A stretch of DNA of 64,000 nucleotides from the NCBI GenBank assembly GCA_963693315.1, contig OY856186.1, positions 74,873,475 through 74,937,474 on the forward strand, given 5' to 3'. Shown one piece after another: positions 19,560 through 31,553 of the stretch (within the stretch, counting starts at the first letter, position 1; each line of letters begins with the position of its first letter). Made by a program: the position numbers and the translations under genes. Source of the stretch: Diogma glabrata (lineage: Eukaryota; Arthropoda; Insecta; Diptera; Cylindrotomidae). The notes beneath the pieces were generated by a model. It had not been told where the DNA came from, did no database searches, and was given only the letters and a program-made list of their open reading frames with translations.

Positions 19560-20240
19560 AAAGCGAAGCGTTTGTAGATGCCGCCCTATTTTGTCCAGTG
19601 AAGCGAGGAGTCTTCTACCATCAATACAACCACATATTTTACAGGGCATTTTAAACCGTATTAAACATTATATAGATCGTGTCAACCGATTGGGTGACAG
19701 TAATGAAATTATAGGCAATCGTAATTATGCCACTAGGAGTTGGAATGCATCATTCTAAAGGATCAAATCTTTGTCTCCTCCACCTCTTTATCAACAAGTG
19801 GCTAGGATACAGGCAGTACCTGCACCAGTAATGCAGCAGGAAGAGTACGAAGACTATCAGGACTTGAGTAAATTTTAGACAGATTGGCTTCCACTGTTCT
19901 CAGGGGATGGGTCATCACCAGATGCTCACGAGTTCGTCCATTTAGTTGTAGTGGCTGCACGGAGGGATCGGGTGACCTTTGTTGATTTAAAGTCAATCGT
20001 CCCCCGGTACCTTTGTGGAGTCGCGGCTAAACATTATATAAACCTTACTTATGAGTATCGGTTGGTGACCTACCACATACTCCGAGAAAGTTTATTACGA
20101 CCGTTTGATGCTTGAGTAAAACTTTGCGAAAGAGGATGTAGTGCATTATCAGATCACTTTTTAAATAGATCTTAAGAAGGATCTGCGAACCATCATACTT
20201 CCCAGGCTTCCTCAGGACGACATAAAAAGTTGGTTAGGAG
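19560..20240 (+). pseudogene. Decayed Gag-like coding segment
   Basis: One plus frame stays open except for a few stops over about 550 bp. It reads a Pro/Gln-rich linker (PPPLYQQVARIQAVPAP), an acidic stretch (QQEEYEDYQDL), then WLPLFSGDGSSPDAHEFVHL and CGVAAKHYI. The order of a linker, an F.GDGS.P..F motif and a later small helical segment resembles Ty3/gypsy capsid proteins. No protease or RT follows. The family is an inference; a coding origin is likely. Confidence 0.45.
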
Positions 20241-21460
20241 GGTAGTGGAAGAAATTTTTACGGATGTCTCCTAGTTCAATGGAGAGGGGGGTAGTCTTCC
20301 CGAAACAGATAAATATTAACCATTATTTTCATCTTATGACAGGACTACCTGCATAAGCATAACCGATAGACTACGGTCAATACCATCAACGGCAAAATAA
20401 GAAAACAAATCCTTTCAATTTTTACTTTTTCACCAACGATTTCTGCTGGACTTATAAGGATATCAAGGGAGAGTACACAGTTTTCTAGTACTTTGTAGTT
20501 CTTTAGAACAAGCCCATACACTGATATATTTGAACGCACATATTAAAAACTCTTACCACTCTGAGTAGCTTTAAAATTATCGAAATTCTTAGCTTCAGAA
20601 GAAGGTTCAAATGGTTCGAGTAGGAGAAGGATTTCAAATGGTATCACAATGGACCTTTTTTAACTGTGTCGTCATGAACTTGTGTAATAATAACAGACTC
20701 TGTAATTTAACCTACCAAAGCCAAACATTGCCTTGGAGATTTGAATTTTTTTTATACGCCAAATAAACATCAACCGTGTCTTTACTTTTGAATATTATTT
20801 TAATTTTTATGAATACTTATTTAATCATACTTTAATTAAATAATAGCTAAGTCACATTTAAATAAAAGTCTCAATAGATTCTTTATAAAAACATTGTCAT
20901 TCAAAAACTGCATGGAACCAATAACAAACGGTTTTATGGTTTTCTATCATTTATCTTGTTATGCTCGCAATTTAGTTCTGTTCAGCATGTGATGTTGGTA
21001 GGTTCTAACTTAGAACTATTTGGGTCTTAGTTAATGCATCCTATACATCCCATTGTTGTGATCACGAATTCTGCCAGGTGACGTTAGTGGAATTGAGGTG
21101 GGAAGTCGGGAAGTCGGGACTTGACAGGTCAGACAAATAAACCGTTTGCATTACCAGCAAAGGCCGGCTTCTTGATAACTCACCCTATATTCCTCATTCT
21201 CCAACTATAATATTATCTGCTTCGCGTTACATAAGTTTTGTTGAACATGTATCTAAATAATCAGTTGCTAATGTGATGAATCTTTTATCGTCCAGCGTGT
21301 ATTTTCCTAAAGTCATTATTTACTGATATCATTGTGGTTATAATTTGTTTACATTTTAATGTATATAACGTAATATACATTACTAGTTCATTTTTTTTTA
21401 TCAAACGAAAATAAAGAAATAATGAAATGATGACGCACCTTGCATTTCATAAAAAAAAAA
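20241..21460. other. Intergenic DNA, possible LTR-like stretch near 20.9-21.2 kb
   Basis: No gene seen. About 21060-21200 is less AT-rich than its surroundings (repeat GGGAAGTCGGGAAGTCGGGA, then AATAAACCG), reminiscent of an LTR poly-A region, but no partner copy is in the window. Confidence 0.3.
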
Positions 21461-21464
21461 TATA

Positions 21465-22480
21465 TCATATTAAACGTAATCATATAACTTTCCTTTGTAA
21501 AGTTTTATTTCTGTTATACATTTAAATGAGAAAAAAATGAAACAGACATATTCTATTGCCAATGTTTTTTTTATGCTTTAATACTTCAACAAAAACTTGT
21601 TGTACGTTTCGATGATAAAAGAATGAAAGAGACATAATGGTCATGAATCAACTTTTGTCTTTTTTAGTCATAAAAAAAAAATATTTATGCTAGATATTGC
21701 TTAATTTTAGGTCAGTTGTTGTTTGATTTTACATCAATACAAAAATCGACTGATATTTTTTTTTGAACGGAATTAGTTGTTGTATAGATTAATTGGAACT
21801 ACAATAACCGAATATTGAGAGATAACCAAGGCAACATGCCCGGATGAAAATTGCGGACATATTATCACTATTAACAATAATATTAAGATAAGTCACCTTT
21901 TTTAATATACAATTCTATTTATCAAATTCTTTGAATTTATTTTTATTATTGAATTGCTTTTCTTTGCGACCGAAATGGTCATGTAAGTTAGTTGTTTTTC
22001 ATTGGAGATTTTTTCCGGGTAAAAGCCGCAGTGATTTCATTTTTAGAGTAATTTATAGATACTCACGTAATTTATATCCTTGGCAACAACTGGATCCCAG
22101 ACCCAGTTATAATACAATATTGAAGGGACGAGGTACATTGCAATAGAGGAATACCATGTTAAACGTGATCACATGATTTTTCTTTGTAAATTTTTATATC
22201 TGTTACACATTTAAAATGAGAAAAATGAAACAGGAATATAAGACCTTTTCTCTTACAATTGTTTTTCTATAGGAATGTTACAAAACCTCAACAAAAAAAC
22301 TAGTTTTACATTTGGTTAATAGAACGAAAGAAAGAAACATCTTGCATTGAATCAACTTTGTTGTCTTGTTTACTCTTAAGCAATTCATTCCAATATTATT
22401 AATACCTGCAGATTGCTCAATTTTAATTCAGTTGAATTTTGATATCAAATCAAAAAAGTATATATAGTTTTGAAGTTCAT
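21465..22480 (+). repeat. Diverged direct duplication of about 690 bp spacing
   Basis: Segments 21465-21760 and 22150-22480 align along their length: TTAAACGT.ATCA.AT, TTCTGTTA.ACATTTAAA, GAGAAAAATGAAACAG, CTCAACAAAAA, ATGAATCAACTTT and GATTGCT.AATTTTA recur in order. Between them is AT-rich DNA. This is probably an old tandem duplication or two copies of an unknown repeat. No ORF. Confidence 0.65.
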
Positions 22481-22840
22481 GTTTAATAATTTATTTAGAA
22501 TCAGTTGATGTTCAATAGTTGTTTAGATTCATTGCAATTTAAAATTAAAATAAAACAATTGTTGATAACTTTGATGTTAATGGAAAGAAAAAATAATTAT
22601 AAAGGAGAAAAAATGAATATATGTTTGTGCTTGTCTTTTTTGATTAATATGATTAAGAGTTCGTATTTCATTTTAAAAATAAGATTCTAAAAGTTTTCTG
22701 ATTAGCCGTAATCAAATTTACGGAATAAAAAAAATATTTAATTTGTTTTGCAAGTGTTTTTATTTGTATAAAGTTTCATCCACTTGGAAACGATTTTAAA
22801 GTGAAACAAATAAATTGGACTAAGTTACGTCATCCTGGTT

Positions 22841-23196
22841 TTTGTGAAGTCTGCAAGAATTTTTGGACATGCACTTGAATGTGCTTGCATGACACATTGT
22901 ACGCTTGAATACATTGGTGATGTAGTTGTTCATTCATCAATTGAACCAACATTATATGCAGATAATATATTTGATTTTCCGTTCGATTTAATTGTATTGA
23001 ACGTAGTGATATGTTAATAGCAAAGTTACCAACAAATCCAATAGTGCATATGTGCAAAAGAGTTGTCGGTTTACCGGGTGATAAAATTATAGTTCGAACA
23101 TCATTTAATTTCAACCCATTTACAAATAGTCATAAACATAATTCAAAAGTGGTATACAATTATGGAATGGTTGAAAACAATTGCGACGAAACCTAA
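22841..23196 (+). pseudogene. IMMP1L: Mitochondrial inner membrane protease subunit 1-like pseudogene
   Basis: IMMP1L is the S26-family serine protease that trims intermembrane-space proteins. Frame one (22841 to about 23000) gives ECACMTHCTLEYIGDVVVHS, then SIEPTLYADN, where S.EPT carries the catalytic serine position. After a 1-nt frameshift near 23000 the next frame gives RSDMLIAKLPTNP, then HMCKRVVGLPGDKI, which holds the catalytic lysine of the CKR.VGL.GDK motif. The C-terminal box with the G.VW.EGDN-type motif is degraded (GMVENNCDET, then stop). The usual length is about 165 residues, so this is most of a copy. No introns are apparent, so it may be a retrocopy, although no poly-A tail is obvious. 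Confidence 0.72.
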
Positions 23197-24400
23197 GATC
23201 TAGACAATTTTGGGGAAACATAAAATTAAGAATTAGAAGGAAAACAAGCTTGTTTGCTTGAAACATTGAAGTCAACAATCAGCTATAAGATTAAGGTTAG
23301 ATTTAATTTTTCTATTTTATTGTTATAAAATTTTTGAATTTTGAATTTGATTATATTATAAAACCATCATGGTCTTATAAGCTAATAAGTTTATTTAGAG
23401 ATTTTTTCCTTGGTGGAGTCTGCGTACGGTTCATCGTGCATCATTTAACAATTTTAAAAAAACCCTTGGATAAATAGAAACCATAGGTATCTGTTTATGA
23501 ATTGAAAAGCCCAGGCTTTACAATCTTTACATCTTTACAAGGGATGACGATTTATCTTATAAATGTTTAACCATTATTTTCAGAAGCAATGTGTCCTAAA
23601 TCATGGTCGCCCACTCCCTGGAATATTAAAGTACATATTTTAATCATACCAGCCAGGTTTAATTGAGTTGAAAATTCGATTACCTGAAGTGGCTGTAGCT
23701 TTTATATCTGTGAATGTGCTGTTTTTTGAGTCGAAAGATGATCAAAACAATTTGAAGAATTCCATTTTCTCAATTCGTTCATCACCCCACATCTAATCTT
23801 CTCAAAATATTGGTTGCAGTCGATAATTTTGTATGATGGCATATAGATAGAATCATCTTATCTTAAGGCGGAGTCAATCTGAAAGAAAAAAACTTCAATA
23901 TTTTGTTCTCGTAAAGATAATTCGGAGCTCTGTACGGTCATTTTCATAGTGATACCAGCTTAGCAGGGGACATTGTCACTCCCATTGAAACTGCCTTAAA
24001 AATCTCCCATTTGGAGTAATATAGAGAGTGACTTTTCAGATTTTAGGGCATGATTATTGGTTGTCCTTCTTGCAAAGCAATCATTTCCATTCTTTGCTTC
24101 TCCGCTTTCTTTTAAATTAACAAACGAAGAGTCCAACATAGTTATACAACAGTCTATTTGTGCCTAATACGTGCGTATCTGGGGATGGCCTATGCGGCTT
24201 GTAAGTGCGACCACTTATGAACATAAGAGTTTATTTTAAAACGTTGAGTCATTCTTAAGAACATTCGGGTCTAGTTTTGCATCTCATTACTTTTCTTACT
24301 GACAATTTCGTTACTGTGATAAACTTTTATCTATTATGATTCTTGATACGAGTCTTAATTTATTTCAGGAGTTTTTAATTTTATAATTTTACTTTATATG
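23197..24400. other. Intergenic DNA, nothing recognised
   Basis: Moderately AT-rich with short open stretches on both strands, but no motif or repeat that I can name. Confidence 0.4.
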
Positions 24401-24465
24401 TTGATTAGTCTAGTGATTAGCACACTGGACTTTAACCTTGGGTTTGACTCCGGGGTCTGATGTTT
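24401..24465 (+). repeat. tRNA-like segment (SINE head or tRNA pseudogene)
   Basis: TTGATTAGTCTAGTGATTAG (A-box form) and GGGTTTGACTCC (B-box form, 24440-24451) are spaced as in a tRNA gene, with an anticodon-arm-like ACTGGACTTTAACC between. The cloverleaf is incomplete, so it is a tRNA-derived relic rather than a working tRNA. Confidence 0.5.
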
Positions 24466-26997
24466 ACCACAAAACTCCTATTTTCTGATTGGTTAATAGC
24501 ACCATTAATAACCCACAGTTCACATCTTAAAACCCAGCTTGACATGCACACGATTTTAGAAACTATGAAACATGCACAGCCTAGACAATCAGCAGTTAAA
24601 ACTGTTCCTTTCAACATATTAGGTATCTTAAAATACTATATTTATTTGCTTGACCACGTCCATTACAATGTTTATTTTAGTCTACACTAACAATTTATCA
24701 AAAGAAACAGGTATAAAAGTTTTGTAAAAAATGCTTTGAAAGACTAAGGTGAATATACATTTTTTATTATATTCTTCTGCAAAAATTGTTTTTTTTTTGT
24801 TATTCAATTCGTTTGTAAATCGTTTGGTCAGCAGGTAGATGACAAAAAACTAAATTTTCCAGCATAACAATCAAATCCATTTTTCTAGGATTGTTATAAA
24901 TATATCATTGGTATACAAAAATATATCTCTTAATATATAATTATAGTGTAAAAATATGTTTATCATAATTACAATATTTAAGTAATTGTAATTCATATTT
25001 AAGTCAATAAAAGCAATAAAAGAAATTTAAAAAAGAGAAGAGAATATGAAAAGTATAACATATGTCTATGTATGTATGTTTTAATTTTTACATAAATATT
25101 TTTTTCATGATTTTAAGAAGAATATCAAAAAAACATCATAACATTTAAAAAATTCATCAAAGAACATAACATAAAAAGGTTTAAGAAAAAAATTAACAAA
25201 CCGGCTTCTCAATATAAAAATGGTTTTTATATAAGTTTTAAAATAAATATATATATAAGAAACTTGCTCTCATTTACTCTCTGATATCATTGTCTGTTAT
25301 TTTTTGTGGGTTTTCTTCTTTAAATTATCAACATCATCTCAATATTAATATTAAGAAAATTAAAACCAACATTTTCTCAACAAAAAAAAATATTCTAGTG
25401 CAAATTATTAAAACTATGAAAATTAATACATAATTCGTAAAAATGACAAAAAATAAAAAAAAAGTTAAACCAAAAAATAAAAAACAAAACATATCCCGAA
25501 ACAGAGATCTGAAAAAATGTTGTTTGGAAAAAATTTATTATGATATATATTTTTTGTGTTTTAGTTTTGGTATCTTTTTATGATTATTTTGTCGTTTTCT
25601 CTATACAAAACGCATTCTTCATAAAAGAGAAATTAACAGAAAAAAAATGTTATTTTCGTTGAAAATTTTTGATAATGAGTTCTTTCTTGCAATTTCTTGT
25701 TTTAAAAAATTTTCATTTTAATGAAATTTGTTTTATTAACGTTTTTTTTTCTGAGAAAATTTATGTTGAATTTATTGAAATAAATTAATATAATTCAACT
25801 GAATCAGAGAGTAATTAATTTCGTTTTAATATTGTTTATAGTTTTGTTATCTTTTAAATTATCTTACTTTTCAACTTTCTTACCCTTTAAATTTTTGAAA
25901 CTTTAATTTACCAGTTCCTAGTAAAATAGTTTGGAATCTTCTATTATAAATCTTTCGGTAAATCAGGTAAACAAATATACATAAATATCATAATTTAGTT
26001 AACAGGTTGATTGAGAGAAAAAAAAAGATTTTGTGTTTTTTTTATTTCATTAAAAAATCAGGTTCGTCACTGAGTTGAAGTCTTTTGATTAAACGTTTGT
26101 TGTTCTTATTTAGTTTTGGAAATTTATCAAAAGCCGAATAATAATAGATAGATTTTTTTGTTAGGTATGTGATAGAAACAAGTTTTGTTATCTTAAGATA
26201 CATATTAATCTTATGTTTCAAGAGTAGGAATGATTTGATGGAGAAGTTGGTGTTGGTGTATAGACGACATGTTTAATCTTTTAAGGAATCTATTTGGGAA
26301 TAGCACAATTAGGTAACGTAGAAGAGTCTCATCAACTATTTAATTTTTATGCATCAACTTTTTTATCATTCTAAATCATTATGCAATTCGGTGTGAATAT
26401 ATTGATATACAATTCTTATGATAATTTTTTAGTTCAAAGTTTTCAATAAAATTTTTTACATTTTGCATAAAATAGTTTCACTGTGGAAATCAAAGCAGTT
26501 AACTAATTCCGCTTAACATTTATCTATTCCTTAAGTGATCACTTTAATTACACAAGGAAATGAAAAAACGTCTTCCAGGAAGGATAAAAAAATCAATTTC
26601 TTTTGTTTTAAAAACAGTTTTCCAAAAACCTCGAGCAATTGCATTGCTCTTAAATTATAGGTAGAACTAGTCGTACATTTATTTATACATAAATATGTTA
26701 TGTGTCTGTTGGAAACAAATTTTTCAAAGTAATTCTTTCTCTCTGCCGTTTTCATCTTAGGTTCTTTTACCTTAGGTTTTTATCACACTTTCTAATAAGA
26801 ATCTTTCTATATATGACCCAACCATCTTATCTGGATTTTATAATCTCAATTACATCGTAACCGTTAAGGAGCTATGTAATTTTATGATTCATTCGAATTA
26901 TATACTGAATGTGTAGAATTCTACAATCGGTGTTAGTAAAAGTCCAATTTTCAACTTCATAGGCTAGCACAGATTAAATTAATGCATAAGTGTGCGC
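24466..26997. other. AT-rich intergenic DNA
   Basis: Very AT-rich (especially 24.7-26.0 kb, with many A and T runs). No gene or clear repeat seen. Confidence 0.5.
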
Positions 26998-27409
26998 TAC
27001 CCAACTAGCATTTTAACTTCTTTTAAAACACTAAACAGTCTTACCGAAACTAACTTCCCCACCTTCATAGTTTCTTTAAAATTTCTAAACAGTTTCGATA
27101 AAGGCCATTTGGAGAACTTTCCCCCTTTAACGAAGCTATAATTTGTAAAAGACTTCGGAAATAGCTTCGGTCAGGTCTTTTGTAAGCAGTTATGCAAGCT
27201 GAATAGAATTTATGGTTTGACAAGTTATAGCTTCGGCAAAGGACTTCTAATAGCTTGTTTTAAGCGATATTTAGAAGTTTTATAGAAGCTATTAAAAAAT
27301 GTGACAAAAATATTACAATGTTTTTTATATACCTACACTTTTTAACGTAATTATTGTTATTGCTATGAAATTATATAGTGTTTAAATTTAAGTTTTTGTT
27401 TACGGTCGC

Positions 27410-27470
27410 ATCAAGTTTCGAACCCTGGTACTTCGATTGTTTGTCCTGCACGCTATCCAATCGGCTGATT
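27410..27470 (-). repeat. tRNA-like segment on minus inside the foldback element
   Basis: On minus, TCAGCCGATTGGATAGCG (A-box form, 27451-27468) and GGGTTCGAAAC (B-box form, 27415-27425) have tRNA-like spacing. It is present in the left arm only, so it is probably a SINE inserted after the element formed. Confidence 0.5.
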
Positions 27471-27561
27471 TAAATGTTCAGAAACAAAAAATATCTTTGA
27501 TAGTAGTTACAATAACAATAGCTTCTATAAGACTTCCATAAGACTTCCATAGAATTTAGTT

Positions 27562-28891
27562 TTTTAATTTAGATGTAGAAAATATAGTATATAATACAGG
27601 GGCTGATTTTTATGGAAAAAGGTATGTGACATGTAACTTCAATGGGTTTTTTAACGATGAAATTATAATCTGAGGTAAAAGAATATTGACAAATCTATTT
27701 TCTATTTGTTTTATTAGTTCAAAGATTTTAAGGAAAACAAAATTAACGAGTTATATTTTTTCACTCATCAACTTTTAGCGTACTTACACCTTTATATGAA
27801 CAATACTTTTTTTAAATAAAAAGTTTTGTAATTGGATTTTTAATAGTTGTCACAACAACATGCGTACTAAGGTGCTGATGAACGCAGTTAATTTTTAAAA
27901 ACGTTATATAAATATAAGACAATAACAAAAGAAGCAACGATATATCGCACCCATCCATTTGCTGTAAATTAGTTTAATAGAGTGACTAAATTATGAAACT
28001 CTGTATTGCCTCAGTTTTTCCTGACGAGTTTGGCTCTCAGAAAGGTAAAGAAAATTCATATACCATTATTTATAAAACTTTAAATTTTCTCTATTCCACT
28101 CTAGTTGATTTTTGATTCTGATTCTCTAATCTAATTGATTATGATTTTGATTCATTTTGTTGTCTATTTGAACACTCTAAATAATAGTACATTATTTAAT
28201 TAGGAGCTAAAGTGATAGTTTTTGTGTTGAGTCTATAGTTTGACAATTATAGACGAAACACAAAAAGTCACTTTAGCTCCGAATTAAATACACTATTTTT
28301 TCGGCAAACGTTTAAATTTTGTATAAATATGAAATTAATACATCAAACTTTTTATAAATATGAATTTGTATCGTCATAATTACTTCCAAAAAAGAGAAAA
28401 AAACATTTAAATTTGTATGAATAAAATTTTTTTATCACAGCAGCCTTTTCAAAATTTCATAATTTCATACTTATTTTTTGTTGTCATGGTTATACAATAT
28501 GTTTGAAAAAATAACAAACTAACAGATAACAAATGCTACTTTACAGCCTCCGTAATATAAAATAAAAATGGCGTTACTTTTGCTGTCGCTAGACATTACT
28601 TTTGCTGTCAGGCTAAAAAGTAAAACTTTAGCTAACTCCCTAGCGGCAGTAAAGTTAAACTTTACAGCCGTTTGCCGGAAAAGAATATTTTATGTTGTGC
28701 AAAATAAGTCTAAATAATAGATTAAAAAACAAAAACCATCTTATGCACAATACTTTTTTGACAAAAACGAAACGATTTCAATTTTGTATAAGCTTCAATT
28801 TCATATAAACCCATTCAAATTACATGTCACATATCTTTTTCCATAAAAAGTAAGCCCCTGAATTAAACTATATTTTCTACATCTAAATTTA
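27562..28891. repeat. Inner inverted repeat pair, about 85 bp arms
   Basis: 27562-27650 and 28807-28891 are reverse complements at high identity, centred on CAGGGGCT.A.TTTTTATGG and ATGTGACATGTAA. They could be the ends of an element nested in the larger one, but the similarity continues outward past CAGGGGC, so a single structure is equally likely. Confidence 0.75.
28185..28298. repeat. Central hairpin of the foldback element
   Basis: GGAGCTAAAGTGA (28203-28215) and TCACTTTAGCTCC (28268-28280) head two arms of about 55 bp that meet at 28240-28243, giving an almost closed cruciform-capable palindrome. Confidence 0.8.
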
Positions 28892-29288
28892 GTTGCAATA
28901 ATAGAAGCAATAGCTTCCGTCAGTTTGACATATTTCGTTTCAGATACTGAAGCAAGTTTTAGACTACGACAGCTGTGCTTCTATACGATCTGTAAACAGT
29001 TACAACCGAAACAACTACAATCCTAATGACAGCTATAACTTCTATAACCTTTTTTCGGAAGCTTTATTTAGTGTTGTGTCGATAAGTTTCGGTAAAGCTT
29101 CTAATATTAAATATAGAAGTATTTTAGGATCTTTCATTTCGATGGTGGGGAGAACTTCTCTGAGGATGTTGTATCGAAACTTTATAGAAATAAAATAAGT
29201 TAGCTACCACTTAGAAGCTTTAGCGAAGCTTTATTGAAGCTACAACTTGTATAACTCAATATTGAGAAGTAAGTTTGCTAGTTGGGTA

Positions 29289-29910
29289 ATACGTCCGTGA
29301 GAGATGTGTTTATTGCAAAAGTTTTGAATGTGCGTAAAAAAATATGTATATGCATTATGCGGCAGTCCGATGTTGTGATTTTAGATGAGGCGCACGTAGT
29401 TGTAATATTGTAGAATTATTCTACACTAATCGCCTTATGAAGCGTATTTTAGAATTTAAATTAATATCATCTTACATTATTTGCATTTATCGAGACACTT
29501 TGATGAGATCATGAATTTTTAGTCAAACCATTTATATTGGTAAATACAGCTTACTGTCCTCATCATAATGGACTTCTACAACATTAGCGAGTATGCAAAC
29601 ATTTGAGCTAAGTGATCCATGTTTTTCAGCTATATTACAGCATAGATATTGTTTGTAATACCGAATGCAGAAAAAAATGCGTGTTAAATAATAGATTTAC
29701 ATCCACTGTTTTTGAATAGGTTATAGCTGTTTGCTCATAGCTGTTTGCAATTTCATCAACCAGTCTGCAACAAAAATTCAGGAGGAAGCCGATATTAGAA
29801 ATCAAACACAACAAATTTATGGTAGAACTTGCACAACCCGGACACATGGAACACGTGATTGGAAGTGGATAGCGTCGTGTTTGACGAGTTATGTAAAACG
29901 ACGTATAAAG
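29289..29910. other. Intergenic DNA before Bel/Pao relic
   Basis: No convincing gene. Short plus-frame pieces such as RTCTTRTHGTRDWK (29825-29866) may be part of the decayed Bel/Pao element that follows, but I cannot place them. Confidence 0.3.
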
Positions 29911-29914
29911 TGAT

Positions 29915-30125
29915 AAATTGATGGTTGTTCCATCACAACAAGGGTCTTTAACGGATATTTTAGTCCAATTTAGTATATATGGAAAAAGTATTTATTTCCG
30001 ACTTCGAGAAAATGTATTGTCAGATTTTGGTGGATACAAAATATCGAAATTTTCAAAGGATAATTTGGCTTCCAGAACTAAATCAAAAAAATAAGCAATT
30101 AAGATTAACGTCTGTCAATTCTGAA
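29915..30125 (+). pseudogene. Bel/Pao reverse transcriptase fragment
   Basis: Two adjoining plus frames read SQQGSLTDILVQFSIYGK and then FISDFEKMYCQILVD, FQRIIWLPELNQ, matching the Bel/Pao RT block in which an Asp-containing D.EKMYRQ motif carries the first catalytic Asp. A frameshift lies near 29982. Downstream RT sequence with the second catalytic pair is not readable. Confidence 0.75.
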
Positions 30126-30565
30126 TATTTTTGTTATGTTAGTATTTATGTTTTGTGGACTTGAGGATAACTTTGGAGAAAGCTGAAACGCGTTGTCAGA
30201 ATTTAAATAAAAATGAAAATTTTATAAAAAATGAATTGCGAAATACTATTTGGACTACAACGATTGGAAACATTTTTATTTTAATTCTTAATAAATCTTA
30301 CATTAGCGATTTTTTATTTGGAGGAAGTAATTTTATAGAAAACGTTAGAAAATACGCGCATATATTCACTGGATAAAATGGAATGGGTTAGCATTTGAAT
30401 TCCAAAGCTGATATATGTATGTTAAAAATAAAAGTTCCTATACAATGGAAGTTCTTACAAGGCGAATTACCTGCGGACATTTCTAAAATGTTTGTCCCTT
30501 TTGGATAGCTACATACCATAAAAAATTTGTATAAAATTATTGATGCATAAAAAAATAACAATTTC

Positions 30566-30780
30566 ATGGTTTCTCAATACCATTGCAACAATGCAAAGTA
30601 TACAAATATATTTATTCGTGACGCATTTAAATGTGCTTATGCCGCAGTTGTTTTTTTTTGGGCCGTAGATAACGACAACGTTATAAAAATTAAAATTATT
30701 GTAATCAAACCAAGAGTTGCTCAACAAAGTTGCATACCACTCCGCTTTCTCTTCATAATATTCGGTATACAAATAAGTTC
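30566..30780 (+). pseudogene. Bel/Pao fragment after the RT (RNase H-side domain)
   Basis: The frame reads RDAFKCAYAAVVFFWAVD and IVIKPRVAQQSCIPL, corresponding to the Bel/Pao block with DAS..AYAAVVYLR and SK.RVAP..L.IPR. It is on the same strand and in the correct order after the RT piece at 29.9 kb and before the integrase piece at 34.6 kb. Confidence 0.7.
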
Positions 30781-31054
30781 TAATCGTTTTTACAATTTAC
30801 GGTGCTGTCAGCGTTGTCTCATGCTGTGGCTGTACTTTATACTTGTCTCACGCTGTGGCTGTACTTTATTTTAAAACGTTAATATATAATTTGTCAAACA
30901 CAGTAGCAAGCAATTTATTTAAATGTAAAGAAATTTCTCTTTGTCGCGTTCAAAATATCGATTTTCGTGCAGAATATTAGGAATTTGTGGATTATTATGC
31001 TTTTTTAATTTTTAGCAATGAAAAATGCAGTGTAAGGACCTAGTTTGACCACAG

Positions 31055-31235
31055 CAGTTTACGGGGAATATAATCCGGCATAGTGCACACCGAAGGTAAT
31101 GATCCCTTCTTGTGGGACCATGAAGTTTGGGTATTATGAGCTGTTACAAGCAGACAAAACAACCACGGAGGAATGTTACTGACGCCAACTAATGCGTTAA
31201 AACCAGTATGATGAAATTTTTAATTTAGAATAATT
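31055..31235 (+). pseudogene. Mariner transposase fragment
   Basis: The frame reads CTPKVMIPSCGTMKFGYYEL, then LQADKTTTEECY, stop, RQLMR, stop. It matches the mariner block VM.S.WWD..G..YYELL...T..A..Y..QL.RL, where the Asp of WWD is a catalytic DDD residue and is lost here. Only the middle of the transposase remains. Confidence 0.72.
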
Positions 31236-31553
31236 TGACATTTGTGCAGAAATCTCATTAGCTGGGTTGTTATTTAAGCCATTTCACGAAAAGAAATTTG
31301 ACATTTATTAATAATAAAGCGAATCATATTCTTGCCATTGGGGATTCATACCTGCTCAAGATATAGGGTAAACAAATAAGTTCTAATCATTTTATGCTAA
31401 ACTTAAAGAATTTTTTAATATGAAAAGTAAAACTTTATTTACTCACAATAATTTCCATCTATATGGAATTTTCTTCTTCCATCTTTCAGGTAATAAACGA
31501 TTTCTGTTGGTGAAAAACTCTGGTGGTTTAGAAGCAATTTAGTTGTCGACCCA

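Larger units (their letters stand above)
27000..29286. mobile_element. Long inverted-repeat (foldback-type) DNA element flanked by TA
   Basis: Ends CCCAACTAGCA (27000) and its reverse complement TGCTAGTTGGG (29276-29286, one difference) are flanked by TA on both sides (26998-26999, 29287-29288). The arms keep recurring TTCGGTAAAGCTTC/AGCTTC blocks and pair imperfectly over several hundred bases. A second strong inverted pair (27562-27650 with 28807-28891) and a central hairpin (28185-28298) lie inside, so the whole element can fold back on itself. No transposase ORF, so it is non-autonomous. TA duplication suggests a Tc1/mariner-type or similar mobiliser (inference). Confidence 0.75.

Noticed and set aside
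24401..24465. Working tRNA gene
   Set aside because: A- and B-box-like motifs are present, but the acceptor stem does not pair and the anticodon arm is irregular, so only a tRNA-derived relic is called.
29370..29410. DVVILDEAH, resembling a helicase DEAH box
   Set aside because: No other helicase motif lies nearby and the frame closes within a few codons. Probably chance.
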